This document shows positions 26,053 to 35,195 of a DNA stretch of 64,000 nucleotides, in pieces. A program made the translations under genes and the position numbers. Source of the DNA: a virus; the IMG/VR virus record IMGVR_UViG_3300044796_000662, positions 124,001 through 188,000 of that record. The stretch is one strand, 5' to 3'. Under the pieces are notes generated by a model. The model was not told the DNA's origin. It saw only the letters and a program-made list of their open reading frames with translations, and ran no database searches. How positions within the stretch are numbered: position 1 is the first letter of the stretch; every line of letters begins with the position of its first letter.

Positions 26053-28281
26053 TTAGAAGATCAGGCCAAAGGCCGTAGCAAAGGGCCCGGGATCCACGGC
26101 CACGTACGCCAGGGCGATACCGGCCGAGTAGCCCCCCGGCCCGCTCGGGGGGACGGTCCCGGTCGCGTTGTCGATCTGGGAGAACCAGTCGAAGACGCTT
26201 CCGCTGCTCTGAACCGAGAGCAGGTAGAACCCCACGGACAGGCTGAGGATGAAGTCGAGGATGCTGATCAGGAACTCGATGAACTGCTCCAAGACCGTGA
26301 TCTTGCGCTCGATAGCGGAGATGAACTCCGCGATCTCCTCGAAGATCCCCTTGAAGGCGTCCACGAGAGCCTGAATCTTGGCGATCAGGTCGTATACGAG
26401 CTGACCCACCCAGGGGATGAGATCCCTCAAGATGCTGATCCGAACCCAGTCCGGCGGCACACCCCCATGCAGGAAGTTCGTCACGTACTGGAGCGCGAAC
26501 TGAATGTTCTTGCGGCAGCTCGGATCCTTGTACGCTGCGATGTACGCCTGGTAGGTGTCGAGGGTGTAGTTACCGTCCGCGTCGAGAGCGATGATGTTCG
26601 CGCAGAGCTGTTGAAGGTTCGTCGCGTCCTTGATCTGCCGAACCGATGGCGTCAGGGGTCCACGTGGGAAGGCCCCCTGCATGACTTGCTGGAAGCCGGA
26701 AGTGGCTGCATAGCCCTGCTCCAAGAAGGCCGAGCCCACGACGCCCGCAAGGCGGTTCGCCTGTAGACGTACGAGCTTGTTCTGGAAAGGCTGCTGTACT
26801 TCCACGCCGCCGTTCGTAGGAAGTGGCGAGTTGGGGGTCAGGGCGCTGACCGTAGCGTTGTCAGCGTTGGACGTGACCTCCGGTTGCAGGAGGAGACCCC
26901 CAAGAACGCCCGCGTACCGGGTGAGGGTGCCCTTACCGATGGCCCAAGGCGGGGTAGTTCCCGTGGGGTTGCCCGCGGCATCGAAGGTGTCCTGTGGGAC
27001 GCTCGCCCCCGTACCGTCCTTTTGCCCGGCCTGTGTGACCGGCGCCTGGAAGTTGAGCGCGAAGCCTGCGATGAACAGGTTCGTGAGGTTCTGAATGACG
27101 TCGAAGTTCGGCGGGATTTTGGGGACTCTGACGCGGAAGATGCCGCTCGGGTTGCCCACGACAACGTTATCCCCCGGCCACGGCAAGTACCACTTGCGAG
27201 TCTTGGGGTTCTGTAGAGGGGTAGTGGCCCAGTTGAGCTGCGTCCCGTTGATGTCCAAAGTGCCCGTGTAGGCGCGCAGACGGTAGTAGTAGGTCTGATC
27301 CGACTGGATGTTCTCCGTGTCGAACCACTGGATGAAGCCGAGTTCCCCGATGAGCCCATTGAGGATCGTCGTGAGGATGTTCCCGCTGTCGTCTCCGAGC
27401 GTGAGCGTTTGGTACGTGTCGAACTTGATGATCGGCTCACCATGGTCGTCGGTGAGGTGGATCGTCTGGTTGTAGAACTGTCCCGGGATACCGCGAGTCT
27501 CGTGCAGCGTGGGCACGCTTGCCGTGACGCGACCGACACCACTAGCGCCAACGTCGATGTCGTTGTTGATGGGGGTCGAGCTGCGTTCGATGAGCCACTG
27601 CGGCGGGATGAACTCGTTGGCAACGATACCCGCGAGGTCCGTGAATCCGGGGTCGGGGGGCTGCATACCACCGCCAAGAGTCCACGAGAGCGAGACTGCG
27701 TTGGCCTGAATCGAGAACGCCTTCGCGAGGCTGTTGATCGGTTGGACGGGAGTGGTGTTGTTGTTGACCGGGAAGATCTTCACGTTCGCCGGCGCAGCGA
27801 AGCGCGGCATGATGAAATCGCGAGAGAAGAACTTGAGCAGGATCTTGATGAGACGCAGGAGTCCGACCGGGCCGACCGCATCCGCGACGAGCAAGATGAA
27901 TCCGCTCTGTGTCGCCCCTGCGATGGGCTGCGGACGGTTCGGGTCACGCGAGTCGAGCAGCGATCCCTTGAACCGGCCCGTGAACGCTTGGTAGCCGCCC
28001 ACGTACTTGAAGAAGTTGGGGTCTTTCGTTGGGTCTGGGATGTCGAAGTAGGCGTAGAGCCCTGTCTGATCGAGCGCCTGGACGAGGGTCTCGATGAGCT
28101 GGATGAGGGCCTTGACGAGCGCCTCGATGGGGTTGAGCAGCGCGAGAAGAAACGCCTTGACCGTTTCGAGGATGGTCTTGAGCACTTCCAGGAAAACGAG
28201 AAGCGTCTCCAGAACGTTCCGCACCGGCTCCAGGAGGTCCTGGCCGGGGAGCTGAATAGAGAAGCCTTCCCAGGATGCCAT
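26053..28281 (-). CDS. Virion protein with amphipathic helical ends and FN3-like core, 742 aa
   Basis: The first 75 residues form a long hydrophobic amphipathic helix array (TLLVFLEVLKTILETVKAFL, then EALVKALIQLIETLVQAL). Residues about 590-690 form another (AKIQALVDAFKGIFEEIAEF, then EQFIEFLISILDFILSLSVG). The core contains a fibronectin-III-like unit (NAVSLSWTLGG ... YYYRLRAYTG, residues about 195-345). The ends could pack together in an oligomer or touch a membrane during DNA delivery; both are inference. The gene lies between the 73-residue gene (3 bases upstream) and the HNH insertion. The family is not recognised. Confidence 0.75.
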   Translation of the reverse strand: MASWEGFSIQLPGQDLLEPVRNVLETLLVFLEVLKTILETVKAFLLALLNPIEALVKALIQLIETLVQALDQTGLYAYFDIPDPTKDPNFFKYVGGYQAFTGRFKGSLLDSRDPNRPQPIAGATQSGFILLVADAVGPVGLLRLIKILLKFFSRDFIMPRFAAPANVKIFPVNNNTTPVQPINSLAKAFSIQANAVSLSWTLGGGMQPPDPGFTDLAGIVANEFIPPQWLIERSSTPINNDIDVGASGVGRVTASVPTLHETRGIPGQFYNQTIHLTDDHGEPIIKFDTYQTLTLGDDSGNILTTILNGLIGELGFIQWFDTENIQSDQTYYYRLRAYTGTLDINGTQLNWATTPLQNPKTRKWYLPWPGDNVVVGNPSGIFRVRVPKIPPNFDVIQNLTNLFIAGFALNFQAPVTQAGQKDGTGASVPQDTFDAAGNPTGTTPPWAIGKGTLTRYAGVLGGLLLQPEVTSNADNATVSALTPNSPLPTNGGVEVQQPFQNKLVRLQANRLAGVVGSAFLEQGYAATSGFQQVMQGAFPRGPLTPSVRQIKDATNLQQLCANIIALDADGNYTLDTYQAYIAAYKDPSCRKNIQFALQYVTNFLHGGVPPDWVRISILRDLIPWVGQLVYDLIAKIQALVDAFKGIFEEIAEFISAIERKITVLEQFIEFLISILDFILSLSVGFYLLSVQSSGSVFDWFSQIDNATGTVPPSGPGGYSAGIALAYVAVDPGPFATAFGLIF

Positions 28282-28284
28282 CTG

Positions 28285-28506
28285 TCATGCCCCGTACGTG
28301 AGCTTGCGCAACTTCTTGCGCTGGCGGTCGATCTCCAACCGCGTGGTCTTGATCGTCTCGTTGATGATCGTGCGCATGTGGCCGATGATGGCGAATTCCT
28401 GCTTGTACTGCCACTGCGCCCGAGGCTCAGCAGCGGCCTCAGGTTCAGGAGCAGGCGCCTCGGGGGCCGCCGCTTGCTCTTCGGGGATCTTGGGTTCGTC
28501 GCTCAT
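28285..28506 (-). CDS. Small baseplate-operon protein, 73 aa
   Basis: The stop of the giant 2033-residue gene overlaps this start (ATGA), so the two are translationally coupled. The first 30 residues are Pro/Ala/Glu-rich (EEQAAAPEAPAPEPEAAAEP). The rest is one amphipathic basic helix (AIIGHMRTIINETIKTTRLE, then IDRQRKKLRKL). Such a layout fits a small chaperone or a linker that binds a larger virion protein. The family is unknown. Confidence 0.7.
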   Translation of the reverse strand: MSDEPKIPEEQAAAPEAPAPEPEAAAEPRAQWQYKQEFAIIGHMRTIINETIKTTRLEIDRQRKKLRKLTYGA

Positions 28507-31500
28507 GCCGCCTGTACCGCCAGAATCATGAGTAGTTGGTTGAGAATGTTCGCTTGAGCCGCGATGCGGTTCGTGATCGCAACAGCCTCTTGAATCAGCA
28601 AGCCGCTCTGCTGGTCGATGCGGGCGTCAATCCAGGTGTACCGTGCGTCATACAAACGGTCTGTGCCAGTCAAAGCGTTCTCGATGAGCGCTATGGGTCC
28701 GGTCGCTGGGTTGGTCAGGTAGTTCACACGGTTCTGCACCACAGTGTGCCGTGCCGTGAGGTCCGTGGCCAAGAAACCCCAGGCCACCGCTTGAGCGTCC
28801 CCCACGACCGGCACTGAGGTGGTGAGGAGCGTCTGCCATGTGGTGGTCGTCGTGACGAAGGTCGTGTTCTGCGCGAGAATGCTGAACACGTTCGTAAGCG
28901 TCGTGAAGCTCAGGCCAAACGTGCTCACGATCTGGTAGGTCGTCGGAATCGCGGCCGTGAAGTTCTGCGTTGTCGTCAGCACGTGCGGCGGGGTCGTGCT
29001 CGCGATCTGGTAGATGCCAGCGTTCGAGCCGCTAGGCACGTACACGTAGTCGGACCCCGTCACCTCCGTGAAGTCCTGCGTGCTGTCCGTCAGGGTGGTG
29101 GGCAGCGTAACGGTGCCCGTGCTCGGTCCTACGACCACCGTGAAGGCATCCGTGAAGAACTGGTTGATCGCTGCCTCTTCGGTCGTCCCGATCGTGACCA
29201 GCTCTTGAGACACTGCCGCGAGGAGCGATTGGTAGAAGAACCCGTCGTACGTCGCGAGGGTGTTGTCCACGCGATAGGAGAACGCCGAGTCGGTCGTCAG
29301 GGATTGGTCGAGCGTGACGGAGTTCGAGGCATTGTACGTGGCGATGTTCCGGCGAAGACCCGCGTTCGCGCCCGTAGTCACAACAATCGTGTACCCGACC
29401 ATAGACGCACTGAATGGCGTGCCGGAATCCGTGAAGGCTGTGCCAGTGACGGATCCAGAGAGGGTCTCGACGAGGCTCGACGTCGTGGTCACAACCTCGA
29501 ACGAGAAGGGGTTCGGGTCGTACGTGAAGGGCTCGGACGGGGCGACGAACAATGCTGTAGTGGTGCTGCCGGTTCCGGCGTGGTGGAAAGAGGACCCTGC
29601 GTTCACACCCGTCAGGATGCGCACGAGGTCGTATTGCTTGGGGGCTCCCGGGAAGGTGCCGGACGTGAGCGTGATGTGCAGACCGCTGACGTCGATGGTG
29701 CCGGTCCCGACGAAGGGCAGCGCCAAGGTCTGCAAGTTCGTGATCTGCGCCAGCTCGCTGTTGAGCGGGCCGCCCCCTGCTTCCGTGGTCTCGCCATTGA
29801 ATAGCGGGCCGACGAGCGGGATCGCTTGGTCACCATCGTCATCAACGGTGCCGCCATCGAGCGCAGGGAAGCGATAGGGTGCAACGTTCGTTGCGAAGAG
29901 GCCAGCACCGTAGACCTGAAGAATGTCCCCGCTCGTGGTCCCGAGCTGCACGGGGTAGATGAGCAGGAACTTGGGGATAATGGTGGTCGGCAGGGTACCG
30001 TCGAACGGGAAGTGCCGCTTCTTGTAGCGGATCTCCCCAGTGCCAAGGTCGCAGTCCACGTCCTTGCCGAACTGGTAGACCATCTGGTAGCCGCCGCTGC
30101 CAGGCGGGTCGTTGCCGCCCGAGAGCATCGAGTTGGCATCGGAGGGGGACATCGTGATGGTCGCCCCGGCAGGTATCTCGAAAGCGGAGCCGCCGCTCAA
30201 TGTGATGGTTTGAGGGGTGCCGCCCGAGATAGCGGTGACCGTGACGTTTGCTGAGGCCGGGATGTACGAGTTGCCGAGAGACTCGTTGTGCGTCGGATCC
30301 TCGACGACCACCTTCATCGGGGAGTTGGGACCGCTAGTCGGGAACGCAGGGCGCTGGAGCGCATCGTTGGTCCCAGTCGCGTTGTCCACGGCGAAGACCG
30401 TGTTGCCAGGCGGGTAGGGCTGGAGGATCTGAGCACGGGGCGCCCGACGCGAGACCTGCGAAGGCAGAGACGAGAGGTTCGAGAAGGTCAACTTCGCGAC
30501 CGTATCTCCGTCGTTGGGGCCGCTCGCGTCCTGGCACGGTGAGGTTGTGAACAGGTTCCGGCGTGTCGTGAAGAAGCGGCTGTAGGGACCAGCGATGTAG
30601 AGCTTCTGGTACGTGCCGTTGGGGAGCGGGAACGGCGAGACCTGCACGAGGTCGTCAATCTGGTTGAGCGCATCCGCGGGCGAGGACACCGTGCGGCCGA
30701 TGACCCCATCGAACTTGAAGAGACCGTCATGGTCGCCTACCACACGCCCGTCGAAGGCCGCGAGCACCGCTTCGAGGTCGTTGACGATGGTGTTGTAGTA
30801 GGTGAGGGTCGAGCGAGCGATGATGTCCTGGTTGGCCAGGTGCCCCTCGGAGTAGTAGATCGATTGACGGCCCTGGCTGTAGAGCTGGGGAGACGACGAG
30901 TTCGAGGTCTGCGGACCGCTCGTGGGCGCGCCCGAGGTCGAGTCCTGTTGAAGCTCCTGCGCGAACTCCCCTCGGAAGTTCGTCATCGTCTCGACCCGGT
31001 AGTAGAAGCTGTCCGGACTGAACGTGTAGTAGTTCGCCATCAAGCTCTGGTTGAGGAGCCCGTTGGGGGCGCTGGGAGTGATGACGTTCGTGTAGCTCGC
31101 CCGGAAGTGCAACCCAGCCTGAACCGTGTAGTAGCCCGTGTAGAAGATCGAGACTTCCTCACCTGGCTGCAAGGGCACTGTCAAGGTGATGTTGCCCGAT
31201 GGCTCGATCGTATAGTCGGTCGGCGAGGAGAGGATCGTTCCGACCTGACCGCCCATACGCCGCCAGACGATGTACGGCTGCGTGAGCACAGGAACGTAGG
31301 TGGTCGTGACGACCTTGGCCCCAGCTTCGTAAATGGGCCGGACAGAGTAACTTAGCGTCTCGACGTCGTACTGAAGGACGGTGTTGCGTGCGAGTGTGAT
31401 GTTGGTGACGTTGTTCGTCGAGTCGTAGGTGACACCCGTCGCCTCGTAGAAATCCTGTTCCGAGCCGGTCGTGAAGAGCAAGATCGTGCCGGTCTTGTAC

Positions 31501-34500
31501 GAGCCCGTACGGTTGCCCGCGATCGTGACCTGGTTCATCCCGATCGAGACAGGCTCGTAAGAGGCCAGCTCCGTCTGGAAGTACGAAGGGATGAAGACGG
31601 TCGGCGTCAGGGGTGTCGGCCCCGAAGCCACGTAGAGGGTCGGATTCTGGAAGTCGTCTGTGAAGGACTCGCCGCCCCCAAGGGTTACCGTGGTCATGCC
31701 GGTCCCGGCGTCGTACGTAGACGAGCCGATCAGATAGACCTGCTGCGTCTCGATGCGCAGGAGGAAACCGGGCGGGAAGCTAGCGGCATAGTTGCCCGCG
31801 ATCATGAAGTAGGTGTTGTCCGGGATGACCGAGGGTGCCGTGATGTTCGAGTCGCTGACGATGTTCACCTGGGCGAGATTGATCGGCGGTTGCAGGACCG
31901 TCGTCGTCTTCTCGCCACCGATCGCCTCGTAGACGTAGTAGTCGATGTAGACGTTCTCGATCGGGTTGACGATCGCGCCATGGGGCAGTGCGTTCGTCAG
32001 AATGGCGTCCGGTTGGAAGGTGATCGTCGAGTTGGATGCGTTGACGACACACTGTGTGGGAATGACCTGTGGTCGGCCTCCACGCCAGACGGCTTGCGTG
32101 GGGTTCGTTGCAACCGTGCGCCCGAGAGGGTTGAACTGGAGGGTCGTCGTGGGCACGGGATGCGGCTGGCACAACTCCTTGCGCACGAGAAACGTCATCG
32201 GCTCGACGATCACGGTGCTCGGCGCGTTCTGCGACGTGTACGTGACCAAACCCTCTTCCTCCGCGAGCATGCGGACAGTGAAGGTGATCGTGCCGAGAGC
32301 CGGCGTCATCACGTAGTCCACGTTCTGCGTCAGGAGGCGCACGAAGTAGACGGTCCCACCCGCGGTCACGTCCACCTGCGAGAAGTTCAGGTCGCCAGTC
32401 GCGGCGCTGACCTCGACTGTGCCCTGAGGCAGAGACGACGGACTGGAGAACGCCGCATCGTTTGCGACGACGTTGACGTGCGTGGAAAAGGTCGCGTTCG
32501 GCCCCTTGCCGTAGCGGAATCGCACGACATTCACGTAGGTCGTCATCACGCTCAGGCGCGGCGAGTTCGTGATCGTGCCGAGGGCTCGGATGCGCTCGAC
32601 CTTCGTGTTCGGATCGACCAGCTCCACCTCTTGGAAGAATCGATCCGCCAAGACCTCCTTCGAGGCGAACACCTGGTAGTCGAGGTTCGAAGAGGTGGTA
32701 CCGGCAACATCCGTGAGGAGCAACGTCGGGTTGACCGGGGACCCAATCGTGTAGACGCCCTGCGCAGCGCCCGAAGTCACCGCGAGGTACATGCCTGGAA
32801 GCACATTGTCCGTGGTGAAGTCAGCGCTCGTGTCGGTGAAGGACGTCCCGGAGAACGAGCCTGTAGACCCTTCCGCAAGCTGCTCATTCACCTGCGTGAA
32901 GGAGAACTGGCCGGCGGTCTCGTCGAAGAGCCCTCCAAGGCCCGTAGTCGAGACGAACACTCCAGAGCCGGGCGGGCTCTCCGTGAACGGCGTGTAGAAG
33001 CCTGAGCCGGGCGCTGTCTCGATGGCGAAGTTCAGGTTCGACGGGAAGACTAGCGGGTTTGGCAAGACCGCGATGGCGGTCGCTTGCTGTAGCAGCAACG
33101 ATTGGGTGTTGTAGCGCTGCGCGTACTGAAGCGTGCCCGTGTCCGAGTCCAAGACATACCCGATGCCCGCAGTGGGGGTCGTCGTCTGGTTCGGGAGGTT
33201 GCTGGAGATGAAGCTGCCCGTCCCCTGCTCGACCATCACCACGAGGGGGTACTGCGTGTACGGGGCGTACGTCGGGTTGTCGATCGGGATGGCAGGCAAG
33301 AAGACCTGTGGCATCGCGATGATGGGGGACTGGAACGTGGCGTCCGTCACCTGATATATGGCCGAGACGTCCTTGATCGAAGCGTCCGTACCCGCGAGGT
33401 CCACGGGGCACCTGAAGAACCGCATCGACACGCCGCGCTCAACCGGAAGGTCTCCGGAGACCATCTGGAGCGTCTGGCCGCCGTACAGGAGGCGATCCGC
33501 CTGCGAGAACTGAATCTGGCCCGTCGTCGGGTCGTACTGGACCTGCCCTTGTTTGCCGACTGCACTGAACGAGGCAACCGGAGTGGCTACCGCTTCCTCG
33601 AACTGGACGACGCCAGGGACGCGGAAGATGATGTCCCCGCCCGGCGCCGGGATGGGGCTCAAGACGCTCGCCTGGGGCGATGTGTTGCCGACCAGGTTGA
33701 TGGTGCCGAGGTTCTGGACCGGCAGCGTCAGGTTCGCCGAGATGAGCACCCCATCGTAGTAGACGGGGGTCCCTGCGTTGTTGGTGATGTCGGTCGAGTT
33801 GAACTTGAGCAGCCCGGTGGTCGTGTTCCACTCGACGGTGCCGATCGTTGGGTTCGGTGAGAAGGTCGAGACGCCGATCGCCTGCAAGTAGAGCCCGTAT
33901 CCGATCCGGAGCAGCGGGTACTGCGACGTTCCAGGGATGGGGGTGAGCAGGAGCGAGTTGTTGCCGATGTCCCCGATGTTGCCGTTCGACTGTTGCGTGG
34001 TGAACGGCGCCTGTTGCTGGAACAGGATGGGCTGCCCCTGGTAGGACGGGTTCGTCAGGTCAGTTGTGTTCCAGAGAAGCTGACCCGCCGTCGAGCCGGT
34101 CGTGATCATCTGCACGTTGCCCGGCGCGGGCGTCGTGAAGCTGGTCACGAGCGTCAGGGTGAACGTGAAGATGGGAGCGGCGGGGGTACCTATCGACAAC
34201 CGGAACGGGGCAACGGCCGGCGACGTTGAGGTGTTGCTGATCTGAACGGGAGCCTTGACCGTCGAGGTATTCAACGTGGGGCCGAACAACCCGAGGTTGA
34301 GGGGTGTGCTGCCAGGCAAGGGACGGAACTGCTGGTGCTTGCCGTCGTACGTGAAGCGCTGGATGGCCGCCTCTCCGACGACGAAGCCCTCGTTCTTCGT
34401 CCACCCAAAGGTAGCCGAAGGGAGCTTCCCGTCCGTCATGACGAGAACGAGGTAGTCCGTTCTCGGGACGTTCTCGGCCGAGGAATAGTAGGAGCTGAAC

Positions 34501-34604
34501 GCGCCGGGGTTAGACTCGAAGTTCGCTGGGGTCAGCGTGAACTGCGAGTTGGCCGCCCCGACGAGCGGTGGCTCCAACACGTATCCCGTGATCGAGAAGC
34601 CCAT
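28503..34604 (-). CDS. Giant virion structural protein, 2033 aa
   Basis: It is the largest gene in the window. It starts with MGFSITGYVLEPPLVGAANS and is almost all beta-strand with Thr, Ser, Pro and Gly. Several repeats of one small unit occur toward the C-terminus: SGTSFTDTSADFTTDNV, TGTAFTDSGTPFSASMVG and LTDSTQDFTEVTGSDYVYV. Each is followed by S.ANAG.Y.I-type strands. Other stretches (TIEPSGNITLTVPLQPGEEV, SIFYTGYY) resemble a motif seen in the sheath and lectin-repeat protein. The last 100 residues are helical (LTGTDRLYDARYTWIDARID, then AVAITNRIAAQANIL). Position after the spike suggests a baseplate scaffold or long fibre, but no family is recognised. Confidence 0.75.
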   Translation of the reverse strand: MGFSITGYVLEPPLVGAANSQFTLTPANFESNPGAFSSYYSSAENVPRTDYLVLVMTDGKLPSATFGWTKNEGFVVGEAAIQRFTYDGKHQQFRPLPGSTPLNLGLFGPTLNTSTVKAPVQISNTSTSPAVAPFRLSIGTPAAPIFTFTLTLVTSFTTPAPGNVQMITTGSTAGQLLWNTTDLTNPSYQGQPILFQQQAPFTTQQSNGNIGDIGNNSLLLTPIPGTSQYPLLRIGYGLYLQAIGVSTFSPNPTIGTVEWNTTTGLLKFNSTDITNNAGTPVYYDGVLISANLTLPVQNLGTINLVGNTSPQASVLSPIPAPGGDIIFRVPGVVQFEEAVATPVASFSAVGKQGQVQYDPTTGQIQFSQADRLLYGGQTLQMVSGDLPVERGVSMRFFRCPVDLAGTDASIKDVSAIYQVTDATFQSPIIAMPQVFLPAIPIDNPTYAPYTQYPLVVMVEQGTGSFISSNLPNQTTTPTAGIGYVLDSDTGTLQYAQRYNTQSLLLQQATAIAVLPNPLVFPSNLNFAIETAPGSGFYTPFTESPPGSGVFVSTTGLGGLFDETAGQFSFTQVNEQLAEGSTGSFSGTSFTDTSADFTTDNVLPGMYLAVTSGAAQGVYTIGSPVNPTLLLTDVAGTTSSNLDYQVFASKEVLADRFFQEVELVDPNTKVERIRALGTITNSPRLSVMTTYVNVVRFRYGKGPNATFSTHVNVVANDAAFSSPSSLPQGTVEVSAATGDLNFSQVDVTAGGTVYFVRLLTQNVDYVMTPALGTITFTVRMLAEEEGLVTYTSQNAPSTVIVEPMTFLVRKELCQPHPVPTTTLQFNPLGRTVATNPTQAVWRGGRPQVIPTQCVVNASNSTITFQPDAILTNALPHGAIVNPIENVYIDYYVYEAIGGEKTTTVLQPPINLAQVNIVSDSNITAPSVIPDNTYFMIAGNYAASFPPGFLLRIETQQVYLIGSSTYDAGTGMTTVTLGGGESFTDDFQNPTLYVASGPTPLTPTVFIPSYFQTELASYEPVSIGMNQVTIAGNRTGSYKTGTILLFTTGSEQDFYEATGVTYDSTNNVTNITLARNTVLQYDVETLSYSVRPIYEAGAKVVTTTYVPVLTQPYIVWRRMGGQVGTILSSPTDYTIEPSGNITLTVPLQPGEEVSIFYTGYYTVQAGLHFRASYTNVITPSAPNGLLNQSLMANYYTFSPDSFYYRVETMTNFRGEFAQELQQDSTSGAPTSGPQTSNSSSPQLYSQGRQSIYYSEGHLANQDIIARSTLTYYNTIVNDLEAVLAAFDGRVVGDHDGLFKFDGVIGRTVSSPADALNQIDDLVQVSPFPLPNGTYQKLYIAGPYSRFFTTRRNLFTTSPCQDASGPNDGDTVAKLTFSNLSSLPSQVSRRAPRAQILQPYPPGNTVFAVDNATGTNDALQRPAFPTSGPNSPMKVVVEDPTHNESLGNSYIPASANVTVTAISGGTPQTITLSGGSAFEIPAGATITMSPSDANSMLSGGNDPPGSGGYQMVYQFGKDVDCDLGTGEIRYKKRHFPFDGTLPTTIIPKFLLIYPVQLGTTSGDILQVYGAGLFATNVAPYRFPALDGGTVDDDGDQAIPLVGPLFNGETTEAGGGPLNSELAQITNLQTLALPFVGTGTIDVSGLHITLTSGTFPGAPKQYDLVRILTGVNAGSSFHHAGTGSTTTALFVAPSEPFTYDPNPFSFEVVTTTSSLVETLSGSVTGTAFTDSGTPFSASMVGYTIVVTTGANAGLRRNIATYNASNSVTLDQSLTTDSAFSYRVDNTLATYDGFFYQSLLAAVSQELVTIGTTEEAAINQFFTDAFTVVVGPSTGTVTLPTTLTDSTQDFTEVTGSDYVYVPSGSNAGIYQIASTTPPHVLTTTQNFTAAIPTTYQIVSTFGLSFTTLTNVFSILAQNTTFVTTTTTWQTLLTTSVPVVGDAQAVAWGFLATDLTARHTVVQNRVNYLTNPATGPIALIENALTGTDRLYDARYTWIDARIDQQSGLLIQEAVAITNRIAAQANILNQLLMILAVQAA

Positions 34605-34622
34605 CCTGTCTGCATCCTGTCT

Positions 34623-35195
34623 TCATACGACGGACCCGAACCCGACCCCCACTGAGGGGGCCGGACCTGCTCCGCCCGCGATCGGTGTCACGGTAGTGTA
34701 GGCCGCAAAAGTAGTATCGAGCGCGATTCCGATGGCTGTTGCTTTCTTGACGGACCCTGGCCCCACCATCCCTGCCGTAGCGAACCCAGCGATCATGGCA
34801 GGGATCGCGGAGCCGCCCTGGAAACGTACTACACCGGCCCCGACCCCTACCGTGGTGTGAGCTGTCGTGATGAGCCCCTGGGCGAAACCTGTCGTCAGAC
34901 CGATGGACAGGCCGAGGATGGTCAGAGGGGCAAAGGGCCCAACAATGCCCATGGCCGCGAACCCCTGCGTGAGCCCTGCCGTAATGAGCGGAGTAGGGAC
35001 CAGGAGAGGCGTGGCCCCCACCCCGACCCCGACCACACCAGAATCGACCGTGATCGGCTTGACGATGCCCGTCAGGTACGCGAAGACGCCGGACGCGACC
35101 CCGTTTGCAAACTGAGGCACAGACGGCCCAATGTGGCCCGTTGAGACCAACGCGGCCGCAATCGTCGCCGTGAGCCCTACCGGAGTGATCGGCAT
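34623..35195 (-). CDS. Gly-rich hydrophobic protein next to the tail spike, 190 aa
   Basis: The start overlaps the stop of the spike gene by one base (TGATG), so the two are coupled. Composition is Gly, Ala, Val, Thr and Ile with few charges. About three imperfect internal repeats are visible: IGPSVPQFANGVASGVFAYL, VGPFAPLTILGLSIGLTTGF and VGPGSVKKATAIGIALDTTF. The repeats suggest a pseudo-symmetric structure. A protein coupled to the spike might cap, chaperone or hold it in the hub, or act as a tip component. It lacks recognisable PAAR motif residues, so that call is not made. Confidence 0.7.
   Translation of the reverse strand: MPITPVGLTATIAAALVSTGHIGPSVPQFANGVASGVFAYLTGIVKPITVDSGVVGVGVGATPLLVPTPLITAGLTQGFAAMGIVGPFAPLTILGLSIGLTTGFAQGLITTAHTTVGVGAGVVRFQGGSAIPAMIAGFATAGMVGPGSVKKATAIGIALDTTFAAYTTVTPIAGGAGPAPSVGVGFGSVV

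Noticed and set aside
34623-35195. PAAR-type spike tip
   Set aside because: Despite the Gly/Pro repeats and the position next to the spike, the metal-binding His/Cys pattern of PAAR proteins is absent.
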